A stretch of DNA of 55,737 nt from Chara braunii (taxonomy: Eukaryota > Streptophyta > Charophyceae > Charales > Characeae): positions 369,161 to 424,897 of the forward strand of contig BFEA01000213.1 of the NCBI GenBank assembly GCA_003427395.1. Reading direction: 5' to 3'. A program made the position numbers and the translations under genes. Under the pieces are notes generated by a model. The model had not been told where the DNA came from. It was given only the letters and a program-made list of their open reading frames with translations, and did no database searches. The number at the start of each line of letters is the position of its first letter. Positions within the stretch are counted from its first letter, which is position 1. Below, piece after piece: positions 32,169 through 42,343 of this stretch.

Positions 32169-33320
32169 ATTTGGGTCATTGTTTTCTTCGTGTGAGAGAG
32201 GTACCCATAATTTTGTTCAATACTCGGATGAAAGATGACACCACTTTCCGAAGTCCTCCCTCAAAATCACCCGCCTCGTCGCCCACACCCTTTTCCTGTC
32301 TGTCCTTATCGGTCCCCAGTCTTTCTCCAACTTTTGCGGTACCTTCGATGTCAAACTAACTGAGCACCTGATCTAGACATTTTGTCACCCTTAGAATATG
32401 ATTGCAGCCCCAAACCACTCTTCCACCAATGTCGACACCCAAGCCAGCGCCGATTGACAGGGTGGTATAAGTTTTTTTCATTCTCCAATCACGTCCCTAT
32501 TACTAATTTCGTTTCATCTTTCGTTGGTGAATTTATTCCCCCTTCATTCTGATTCCATCATTCCGCTTGTCCTAAGAGCCTTATCGGATTTTGCCCTGAT
32601 GCTAACGTCCCACAGAATAGGTGTCAGCCTTGAAGTGACAAGCAGGTCGTTCCAGCGGATTCCACATTTCCTTTCACGATTTCGTCTCATCATTCCTCTT
32701 CCCTTGCTTGATTCCGAATTCGTTCACTCACAGATACGAGAGTTCCAGAGCAATTTTCAATCTGACTCGTTCACAGATAGTTTCTCTCCATTCGTTTTTT
32801 CGCAGTTATGAACATCTTTACTCCCCCCCTGAGTTGCCTTAGTTTCCCTCCCTTAAATAGGCGGTCATTCTGGCGTTGTCATTCTCTCTACCTTCACAGT
32901 GTTAATCATTCCTTCAACCATTACAAATAAGCCCCTTCTAAAATATCACAGTCCTCCATCTCATCTTCTTCGTCGTCCTTCACGAAATTATCCTCATATT
33001 CCTATAATAGTTTCACGAGTCCATCCAGAAAGGTTTCCCCTATTGCACTCGTGGTTAACGGGTACCCAAAACTCCGCCGAATGGAGCAAAGAAGTTTGCG
33101 AAGAAATATGGGTTTTTTCGTCAAAGATGAGGTGTTATTCATTATATATAAAATCTTGTCCGTTAAAGATCCACATTTATTCCTTAAGGAAAAAAACGTT
33201 TAAAGTGTTTTTAAATTAGTCGCGCGGCCAAATAATGTAAGAAAAATGATGCATTGTACCAAAAAATTTAAATATATATATGCATATTTACAAAACCAGA
33301 CACAACACCTTTGTTGATTT
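32169..33320. other. Y 5' leader, no gene
   Basis: Colinear with 48590-49700. No open frame is conserved between the two copies. Confidence 0.5.
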
Positions 33321-34665
33321 CGTCGAATTTGTATTTATTGAAGTTCGGTGAATTCGGTGAAAAGTTTTACTACTATGTCATTTTTTGCCTTCGTCGAAAT
33401 ATACACTGTGGAGGATTCTTTTTTTTCTTTATAAACTAATTATTTTATAACATTCATTGAGCTACCTCTAGACCTTTCTTTGCCTTCGTCGAAAATATAC
33501 ACTTCAAAGTTTTTTTTTTTTTCTTCACATACTTGGTCATTTTTTATTCCCCTATCCTACTACCGCTAGGCCCTTCTTTGATTTTGCTAAAAAATAGAGC
33601 TCGAAGTTTTTTTTTTTTTTTTTCATTTACTTAAACGTTTCACAACACATATACCATTAACCCTTGTTTTTTTTCCTTCATATACATAATCGTTTTTAGT
33701 TACCTAGCCCGCTAAACCCTTCTTTGCCCTCGTTGAAAATATACTCTGGATGTTTCTTTTTTTTCTTCACAAACTAAGTCATTTTTTATACCCCTATCCT
33801 TTTGCGGCTAGGGCTTTCATTGTTTTCGCCGAAAAACAAATCTTTGAATTTTTTTTTTTTCTTCGTTTAATTAGTCGGCTCACACTATTACCCCTAGGTC
33901 GTTCTTTGCGTTCGCTGAAAAATAAAGTTTGAAGTTTTTTTTTTTCTTCCATAAACTTAGCTGTTTTTAATCACTTATCCCTCTCCTTTAGCCCTTTCTT
34001 TATAAGAAAAAAAAAAAGAAAACCCAGGACTCTAGTTTTCTGCGAAAGCAAAGAAGGGTGTAGGGGTAGAAGAGGGATAAGTAATAAAAAACGACTAAGC
34101 AATTGGTAAAAAAAAAAAATAAAAAATTATGGGCTTTATTTTTCGACGAAAGCAAAGAATGGCCTAGAGGCAGAGGAGGGATAGGTAACAAAAAACAACC
34201 AAGTATATAAAGAAAAAAAGAAAAACTCAGAGCTCTATTTTTCAACAAAACCAAAGAACGGCGTAGGGGTAGAGGGATAAGTAACTAAAAACGACTAAGT
34301 ATACGAAAAATAAATAAATTATGGGCTCTATTTTTCGGTGAAAGCAAAGTAGGGCCTATGGGTAGAGGAGGTATAGGTAACGAAAAACAACTAAGAAGAA
34401 GGAAAAAAAAAACTCAAGGGTCTTTTTTTCAGCGAAAGCCAAAAAGGGCCTAAGGGTAGAGGAGGGATGGTTAACTATAAACGACGAAGTGTATTAAGAA
34501 AAAAAAAGAAAACTCTGGGCTTTATTTTTCGGGAAAAGCGACAAAGGGCCCAGAGGTAGAGGAGAGATAAATAACTAAGAAACGACTAAGTATATGAGGG
34601 GGGGGGGGGAATAAACTACGGGATCTATTTTCCAATGAATGCAAAGTAGCTTGTATGGATAGAGG
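33321..34665. repeat. Mirrored array of about 110-bp units (copy 1)
   Basis: From about 33330 to 33995 T-rich units repeat the frame CTAGGCCCTTCTTTG, then TCG(C/T)(C/T)GAAAA, then a run of T, then ACTTAGTCGTTTTTA. From about 34018 to 34660 the same unit repeats as the reverse complement (GCGAAAGCAAAGAAGGG, GGTAGAGGAGGGATA, AACGACTAAG, A run). The centre is near 34005. About five to six units lie on each side. One A-side unit contains a run of G (34598-34609). The same structure is at 49720-51010. A transcript would fold into a long imperfect double strand. Confidence 0.8.
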
Positions 34666-34766
34666 TTTACGTGGTGTGAAACGACTAAGTACGCAAAGGA
34701 TATCTAACTTTTACATATGTGTTGGAAAAAACTTCTTTGGAGAAAAACCATTAGGATTCTACAAAT

Positions 34767-35352
34767 ATGTTAAGATCGGTTAACCATCTATCCTTAGCTT
34801 GTATACTTTGTGCTTACAATGAATATAATTTTTTTTCCAACCTGGGAAAGGACAAAAAGTTGGTGACGGGGACAAACTTTATGGATGACATGTCCTTATT
34901 CGTTTCGAGTAACGGAAAGAAGTATGACAAAGAAGCAAAAAGTTTCATCAGTCGTTTTAAAACCACATGTGATACAACACTAATACTCGAACGTATAAAC
35001 GAGAAAGAGGAGGAATGAGACTTTCTAGGAACAAAGATCAGGGTTGAACCCAGGGAGAAACGTAACAACTTAGTTAGTCCAAAAAAAATTCAAAGACATC
35101 TATGGGGATGAAAAACTTACCTTTACAACGATTCAACACTTTGACTCATACTTGCCCATCTCACAGAAAAATGTGGTTATCACATATTGTCTCCATAGGA
35201 TCTACCAAATGACATCAGATATAAATTTGGTAGGATTGGGGCTACTCACCCTCGAAAGAGTTCTGAGACTGCAAAAATACCCAAGAATATACTTTGAAGG
35301 ATGCGTGAAAAAATTTGTTCAAAGGATAGCACTGTGTTCGATAGCATGGTGA
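34767..35352 (+). pseudogene. Reverse-transcriptase-like fragment, plus strand (copy 1)
   Basis: The frame at 34767-35018 contains TNFMDDMSLFV, which fits motif C (xxDD) of reverse transcriptases. About 50 residues on and just past a stop comes DFLGTKI, which fits the motif D/E region. The second frame, 35152-35352, starts MPISQKNVVITYCLHRIYQM and ends near YPRIYFEGCVKKF, similar in layout to the region after the palm in Penelope-like and related elements. It is opposite in strand to Y gag-pol and lacks motifs A and B. Family is uncertain. The copy at 51078-51670 shares the breaks in part. Confidence 0.45.
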
Positions 35353-36001
35353 AGAAATGTTGTGGTTGGTAATATGAGAAAATAGGTTTCAAGGGATATT
35401 CGATAAAAACAGACTAAGACAATCCTACTGAATGATTTGCACATTTATAAAATATAAACATGTGTGACAAAGGAAAACGAGATACTTAGGAGAACTTCCT
35501 GTTTAGCAGGTTAGAAGCCATTGGGAAAACTAAAGTCACGTCTTGGACCGAATGATGGAAATGGGTTGAAAAGAGGTATGCGGTTGCAAACTTGAAATAC
35601 TATTAGGGAAGGTAGTGGAACAAAACAGGGGTTATTGTTTGACACGGGTTTTCACCGCATAAATCGAAACAATATTTTATGAAGTTCGGATCTCATCAAA
35701 CATTCAAACAACCGTCTCTGGCGAGAGGATAGGCATGTCTGCAAAACAAACATGCACTGATACAGGTTTTGCTCAATAGGATCTTCTTTCCTAGCGCGTC
35801 CGCATTTGGTGTAATAAGAATGTAAGATTCGTGTGTTTTTTTCAGGGACTGCAACCCGTTTTCCTATAACAAACGGGCACAATCTACAAAAAAACAGGGA
35901 GAGAAAAACTTTAAAAGAAGCAGAAAATATGAGAAAAAAAATCTTTATTAAATCTTTATAAAAATAAAATGAAGAAAATAAAAAATATTACATGAAACGA
36001 T
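35353..36001. other. AT-rich junction between RT-like fragment and LTR Y
   Basis: Sequence up to about 35680 matches 51670-52020. From 35682 the two Y copies no longer match. No gene is seen. This is the start of Y internal region 1 next to the LTR end at 36002, but I find no convincing primer-binding site. Confidence 0.45.
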
Positions 36002-36110
36002 TGTCCGTTCGCCTGCTATAATCTTTGAGGACTTTAAGTTCGTCATCACTTCACACTGCGACACATGTTACTTCATTTTATTTTTAATTTATTTTATTTT
36101 TTCGTTGGCT

Positions 36111-36190
36111 CGTCAAACTCGTGGTAAACCGACGAACTACTGAAATACAGGCCCGAGTTCGATCTCTAACGGGATTGAAAAAAAATAAAA
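36111..36190 (+). mobile_element. tRNA-like module 1 with A tail inside LTR Y (right)
   Basis: GTGGTAAACCGACGAACTAC then GAGTTCGATCTCTAACGGG and an A-rich tail; counterpart of 13212-13297. Confidence 0.45.
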
Positions 36191-36509
36191 ATTTGACCGT
36201 TTCTCAATTTATGTGTGTCATCCGTATGGAGGAGTCACTCTAATTTCTTATGTGGTCCAATTTCGACCATTTGATCCTCTGATCGCACGACCGAAATCAA
36301 TATCATCGTTATACTTCAGAGACAAGCTCCAAACTTAGTTAGTCCAAGCAGAGGCAGTTCGTTCCCTGTATCTGCAGATTGGTGGACTGTGACATCACCT
36401 TATAGGCTTAGTTGTTATTCCTGATAAATTTGTAGCAGTGCCCGTGGCTGAGGAGGCCTTGACTGCCTCGCCTTTCTACACAACTGGTCACCGGTCGATA
36501 GCTCGGACA

Positions 36510-36595
36510 TGTGGCCGGTGCGGTAAACCATAGCATCGTTTTTCGGACCCTCAATGCGGAATTGAATCTCACGGCCGCATGATAAAAAAAAAAAA
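36510..36595 (+). mobile_element. tRNA-like module 2 with A tail inside LTR Y (right)
   Basis: GTGGCCGGTGCGGTAAACC then GCGGAATTGAATCTCACGGC and 12 A residues; counterpart of 13618-13721. Confidence 0.45.
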
Positions 36596-36960
36596 TTATA
36601 AAATTATAAATAGGCATCCCTTTTTGCCCGCGCTGTGACCCAATACCCGACGTGATGTTTGTTTTAGCCTACTTAGGTAGGATAGGCTTAGCTTTGGCAT
36701 TCCTACGTTCGGGTGCCTCTGCGGCCCCGCTAGAACCTCCGCATAACCGGTCACACCGCCGACTACCACCATTACTCTCAAACGCCTCAGGCGTCTGGGC
36801 TAAGGTTCAAAAAGTTTTTGTATCTTGGTCATGGATTAATTTGAATAAACTTCGGTCAAACGTCGGTCTCATCAAGTCCCTCAATTCAATGAAAAAGTCG
36901 GACAACGTCCGACATCGGAAAACCCGAGCAGATTCCCTTGGAAGAGTTTCTTGTCTAACA

Positions 36961-38738
36961 CCACCACCCATGATCTATTGTGAGAGGTTTGAGTGTGAGC
37001 ATGCCCCTTGCGAACTGAAAAATTTTGAACTATGCTTGAGGAGAGTGGGTTAGAGGCATAATGGTGAAGCCCCACAACGATATTGTGTCAACCATCCATC
37101 GGGCTTCGGTAGAGAGGCAAAAAACTGATCAGATCGTCGAAGTAGTTAGTTCCCTCTAAAACGTTTTCCGAATAGATGGAACTATCGAGCAGTTCAATCA
37201 CAAGATCGTCAGACTTTGCATGTTGCATGTTAGTTCGAAATTATGAGGAACCTAGTAAAAAAAAAAAAAAGAAGGCGGGATGATGAGGGAGAAGAAGAAA
37301 CTTAAAATATCGGAGGGGAAAATGCTTTACTTACCCGATTCTCAACTGCGCACACTAAAAACATTAAAAAATATAGTTGACAAACACCACCCACAACCTG
37401 CAAATGTTATTTGTTGTCGGGTCTGCAAGGTAAGCTATTGTGTGTCACTTCATATCTTGGACTGGCAGGTTAAATAAATTTTGTTAGCACTAGTCAACCC
37501 TACTTTTAGCAGGGTCTCAAACCATATTGTTGAGATTCCCTCGTGCGTCGATTCGTAGTCTAATACCATAGCAAGTCAGAAGAGGATTCGAGGGAGGTTG
37601 AGCAAAACGAATTACCGCAAGCCAGAAGGGGATCGTTTCAACTACTTCGGCGTAATGATCGCATAGATAACTACGTGCAATAAAAACATGAAAAGATCTG
37701 ACCGACGAGCATCAGTCACAACTTCAAATTGTTGTTGGTTGTTGGGCCTGCAAGGTTGGCTACTGCGTGCCACTTCATGTCTCAGATTTACATATTGGAC
37801 AAATTGGACAATCCACTAGTCAGCCCTGCTTGTAGCAAAGCAGCAAACCATATTGTTGAGGCCCCCGCAAGCATCCATTCGTATCGTAGAATGAACTACC
37901 GAAAGTTGGAAGGGGAAAAAATAAAGGTTGGGTTTTGTGTCCCACTTCATGAATTCGGTCTATTTCCACGAAAAGCAAACCGCGTATGGCACAATATTCC
38001 CTCTCTCTCTATCTCTCCTCCCCCACCCACTCCCCACCCCACTCCCTCCCCATGTCTTTCGACAACATCATTAAAGCATTGCATGAAAATATTTAGTGTC
38101 TATTATAGTTAAGGAGTAGGCAAAGACTCAAAGATTGACAAACACGAAAACACACTGTACCGTGCTACACTAACGGATGTAGGTGAGTTGGCGAAAATTC
38201 TGTAATTTTTGTATTGCGTCGTTGCTTTTCTCCTTCCGCAGGTCATGATCTGTGTGGAAATGTTCGGTGTCTATCATACTTTCTTATACATACAACGACC
38301 CTACGTCTCGTGACCCGCTCAATTACAAGGACCTGTCGGATCCTCATTATTTCATAAAGATGTGTGTTGTTTTGTAGTCTTCTCATCAGCCACATAAAAA
38401 ATTGTTGTTCTCACATTGGAAGAAATCACACCACCGTACGACCCAAGAGCCAAAAAGATTTTTTTTCCCAACAAGAAGTGCAATGTTCAACAGTTTGTCA
38501 ACACACTTCTAACAACTTTTCAGCATGTTTTCAACAAATTGACCAATTGTTGAACAAAATATATTATGTTTATGACATCGCTAATCAGTGTTGAATTCCT
38601 TCACATGCCACCCCCTGCCGAACAGTTTATTAACAAAGATTCAACGGTTTATAAATGGTGTCAACATAGGACAATCGTGACATAAAAATTGCCACAATGT
38701 TTATGTTGACCTTCCTACCTATAGTAGAATCTATGGGC
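36961..38738. other. 3' part of Y internal region 2, no intact integrase
   Basis: Colinear with 14069-15545. As there, no integrase frame is visible on the minus strand between RNase H and the LTR. The segment 38432-38738 is unique to this copy. Confidence 0.5.
37320..37965 (+). repeat. Tandem unit with C-x2-C-K-V-x2-C-V-x2-H coding (right copy)
   Basis: The plus strand encodes CRVCKVSYCVSLH at about 37417-37455, then in another frame CKVGYCVPLH at about 37745-37785, and a third partial KVGFCVPLH at about 37925-37950. These are the same three positions as in the left copy, so the triplication pre-dates the Y tandem. Confidence 0.4.
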
Positions 38739-39056
38739 TTATAATTTTTTTAAGCCATCTGCGACATTGGTCGGATGAATCCTTAAAATGAAGCATTTTC
38801 CAAACGTATAAGCTTGTAAAGTCTTAAGATGATAGTGGAGGATGGTCAACACCTCCTTCCTGAATTGGGAGTGATGTCGTTCTACCGAGTTCAATGTCTT
38901 ACTCTCAAATTTGATAGGTCTCTCTTTTCCTTCTTCACCCCTCTGGATCAGGACTCCACCCACAGCCAAAGGTCCCCCATCAGTCTCAATAATTAATAGT
39001 CGTCCTACTGCATCATTAAAGCATGAAACAATTACGGTAACTTGTTCCGACACCAA
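38739..39056 (-). pseudogene. RNase H region of Y pol, internal region 2
   Basis: The minus-strand frame reads IIETDGGPLAVGGVLIQRG, then RPIKFESKTLNSVERHHSQF, then RKEVLTILHYHLKTLQAYTF, which is the order of the Ty3-type RNase H core: the first catalytic Asp in ETDG and the Glu in VERHHSQF(R)KE. It would degrade the RNA strand of the reverse-transcription hybrid. It sits directly downstream of the RT region. It is missing from internal region 1, where a deletion of about 770 bp removes it. It is broken upstream by a stop and frameshift. Confidence 0.8.
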
Positions 39057-40338
39057 TAAGTCCTTGAGTTTCTTGACAACGGTTTCTCATTCCTCAGTCT
39101 AGTCCATCGTCTCTTCCTTACGAATCTTGGAATAGATAAGCTCTCCTATTTTGACAAACCCCTTGATGAATATCCTCCAAACCCTGATGATCCCCACAAA
39201 AATTCTAACTTTTGTTGTCGTTCGTGACAGAGTTGGTCATTGAAAAATTTTGTCGGTTTTAGCTAGATCACGCTTCCTTCCATACGACTTGCAACGAAAC
39301 CCCAAAATGGTAACTTATGAAACTACTATGATACTTTTAGGGTCACTGGCCATGATGTTATATATAAGAATTCGATAAATGGGTTTCTTAATATCTTCTA
39401 GATAGTGTCACACAAATTCATGGATTCCTTATTGAATCTCTGCCTCATCTTTCTTCCGAGCACCTTTAATCAGGTTGTCATCAATACTGGCTTCGCACTT
39501 TGCCGGAAACATATCTCCGCCGACCTCAGACTTCTTTGTGCCTCGACCACTGCGTTTGTGAAACCCATTGGGGTTATTTGCATTTTCAATTGACCTATGA
39601 TGGTCATATAATGCATATCCCGTTTGTACAGTGGATGTTGATAGTACCCAGAGTAAAGATCTGTGAGAAAGTAAAAGCTTTGTCCTCCGTGAGATTCTAT
39701 CAACCGATTTGCCTAGGGCAACGATCCCGCATCCAGGATGGTTACGGCATTCAACTTCTGTAAATCGTGTATCCACCTTAGGGTCTTGTTTAATTTTTTC
39801 AAGACAAACCACCTATTCGCACATGGGAACGTCACAGTCTCCGCAACAAAATAGTTTATTTTTTTCCTAAGCAAATTCATTACCTCGCCTGCGATTCCAA
39901 AATCGTATGTTGATCCTTTGTCATTCCAGCACTCGTGTCCTACCGTGTGAATCCTAACGGGGGGTATTAACTTCGCATCCAACTACCCCGTCTAATGATC
40001 ATTGAAGCAAAAGCAATATGCAACTCCTAACATGTTTTCTTTAGTGTACAATTTTTATATTTCATCACATACCTGTTCATTCCTATCTTCATGGTATACA
40101 CTACCTCATCGGGTATCCAGTGTCTTTCTGCCACCCGCCTTTCTTTGATAGCCTTGAGGATCTCTTCTTCCTTTGCCATAGCCTCGTTCTTATTTGTCTC
40201 AAGAAAGACTGAGACGGGTTTAGTCTTTTTTCCTACTCGCTTATACTTTAGAACTCTTCGCCCTGGATCATTCCTCTGAAAAATGAACGGCAGGTACCGT
40301 CCTTGGTGTCGCGATAACTGGTGACTGAATACTGACAA
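39057..40338 (-). pseudogene. Reverse transcriptase and linker region of Y pol, internal region 2
   Basis: Blocks in order on the minus strand: linker at 40027-40338 (KKTKPVSVFLE, HWIPDEVVYTM); N-terminal RT at 39713-39982 (GSTYDFGIAGEV, LRWIHDLQKLNAVTILDAGS); palm at about 39470-39703 (FLTDLYSGYYQHP, ITPMGFTNAV); and, in another frame, DMFPAKCEASIDDNLIKGAR within 39429-39812. The first catalytic Asp is kept in TDLYSGY, while the YxDD box reads SIDD. At least two frameshifts separate the blocks. The copy in internal region 1 has the same architecture with CIDD. Confidence 0.8.
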
Positions 40339-42343
40339 ATTTCTCGTTTAGGAAATAGCCCTTCCGGACCTCATTCCCAAATTTGGTGAGCGCAATCAGA
40401 TCTACCTCAACCTCGTGGTATCTTAGGACGTTAACAACATGTCGTAGATCGGAAATTTTTAGAGTTACCTCCGACTCCTCGGCCCATTCTTCTTTGGCCT
40501 TGGTAAACGACTCTCAACTCAACTTCTCGCTACCGAACCATTGCCCTGACGCCTAAGGCGTCTTCTTGTTGCCTCGTTTTCTTTTGGGGTAGCCCCATCT
40601 TGACCCACCCCTTTTGTTGAACACCTCTTCGATCATGCTTTCTACCTTTTTACCTCATACCTTCCATTTGGGTGAAGACCCCTTAAGATCACTTTCCTCG
40701 AAGGATGGTGACCATACCGCCAACTTTCCTTTTGGAGGTTCGTCTCCCATTCCAATGAGTCATGGTAACTCCTCACGTCCTGTCACATGCTCCTCTATGT
40801 CCACCATGTACGTTACGTCATGCAAGTGTATACCAATCATTTCCACACTTGGGTACAAGAGTCTCCCGAGGATTACGTCATGGTTCGTTTCGTTCATGAC
40901 GATTACCCTCTGAAACGACTAAATAGACTCCCTAACTCCAGCCTTGACCTCACACTTAGTAACATACCCTGAGAATGAGATTTCCCCGTCGGCTCGCCGA
41001 ATGCTTCTGGTTGTCTCGTTGTTGACGGTGCAACCCGTGATCTTCGCAAAATATTTCCAGCTCAGCGTGATTTTCGTTCCTTCATCTACCAGCGCATCCG
41101 TGTGACGAGTCCCGATTTGTACTTTCAGTTTCCCTACAAATAACGTGTAAAAATTGAGTTTTGTTCCAGGTGGTGCCCTTATGACTTCCCCTCCTTCCCG
41201 ATCTGGTAAGTTTAGGTGAATGTCAACAAAAACCTTCTTCAGATCTTCCAAATCCTCATGAATCCCTTGGAGTTTGGCGACCTCTCATGGGGTCTCGTCT
41301 TCCTTTTCCTCCTCCTGAGGTTCTAGGCTCTCTTTCACTTCTACTCTTTGGCGAGTGAGTAGATGTCTAAGAGATTTTACGAGTCTAAGGCTTGCCTACT
41401 ACACGGTGTGAAATGATCTTGACACCATGATTCCTTTAGTAAAGGTATCAACGATCTGGAGCATCGTCAAAATAGGGATCTGATATCCGAACTTTTTTTT
41501 TTGTCGTGGTTGTTTTATTCAGAGGCCTTTCTTCTCTAGGTTTCTTGTTGATTTTCTCTCGCTCGTGAGCCCTGGTTTCCAGCAACATTTTGGAGTTTTT
41601 CCTTGCTTCCTCTATTATTGCGCCTTTTACAATATTTTTTTTCGTTATCCGCTTCCTGCCCGTTACATTCACTTTGTCTCGTCCACCACTTTCCAAGATT
41701 ACATTAACATGCACCCCGCGTTTCTGGGCCTCGTCCTAACCGATCTCTGCTACTTTTTTTGCTTTTACCGCAGCGACGTCCATGTTGTTAAGAACACTTA
41801 CTGCGTGTCACATCCCTCCTGGAGAGTTTTAGTTTACCCGTTCTTCTTGGGGTCCCATGCTCTCCCTTTTTAGTGTCATAGAACATCTCTTCTGTACGAT
41901 ATATTGGTTGAGTTTGGGGCATGCTCGTATAAAATGGTCGGCCGCCATGCAGTATATGCAATTCTCGTTGGTCGGGTCCCTTTCTATAAACCACAGGATT
42001 AGTCACTTCAGTCGGAATTACTGCTTACTGACGATGAGTTTGCATTACCATCATAGCATTTTTCACTCTCTCGATCTTACTTCAGACTCCATAAACAGAG
42101 ACGTGTAGTTTTTTTATCCCTTTCTTTACTTTGTCTCCTGTGTAAGTAATTTTCTCAACTTCTTCTTCTTTTAATAGGGTCATCGACTCCGTTACTACCA
42201 TATTATCGGCTATGTTAGTTACCGTGTCAAAGTCGGTATCCGTTGTGTTCACGAATTTCGTCGTTTGTTGGTATGCTGACATAATCTTGAATTGTCTAAC
42301 TCGATAACTATCCGTGATAATTTTTACTCCTTATGTGATCAGT
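40339..42343 (-). pseudogene. Protease and Gag C-terminal region of Y, internal region 2
   Basis: The protease block at 40919-41251 contains DALVDEGTKITL (usual DTG triad lost to DEG), TGCTVNN and ADGEISFSGYV. Gag C-terminal blocks at 41448-41714 and 41788-42282 match 30893-31700 of the other copy, including VTESMTLLKEEEVEK. The zinc knuckle is lost here. The region stops at about 42343, where the Z block is inserted; gag continues at 48272. Confidence 0.75.

Larger units (their letters stand above)
36002..36960 (-). mobile_element. LTR of retroelement Y, shared by both internal regions
   Basis: 959 bp. Starts TGTTAGACAAGAAACTC at 36960 (minus) and ends GAACGGACA at 36002. It is the 5' LTR of internal region 1 and at the same time the 3' LTR of internal region 2, so the two elements form a tandem sharing one LTR. 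It includes a perfect hairpin GTCGGACAACGTCCGAC, AACGCCTCAGGCGTC and the two tRNA-like modules (36111-36190, 36510-36595). Confidence 0.75.

Noticed and set aside
36961-38738. Integrase of element Y
   Set aside because: Expected by position, but no zinc HHCC or DDE spacing could be read in any minus-strand frame.
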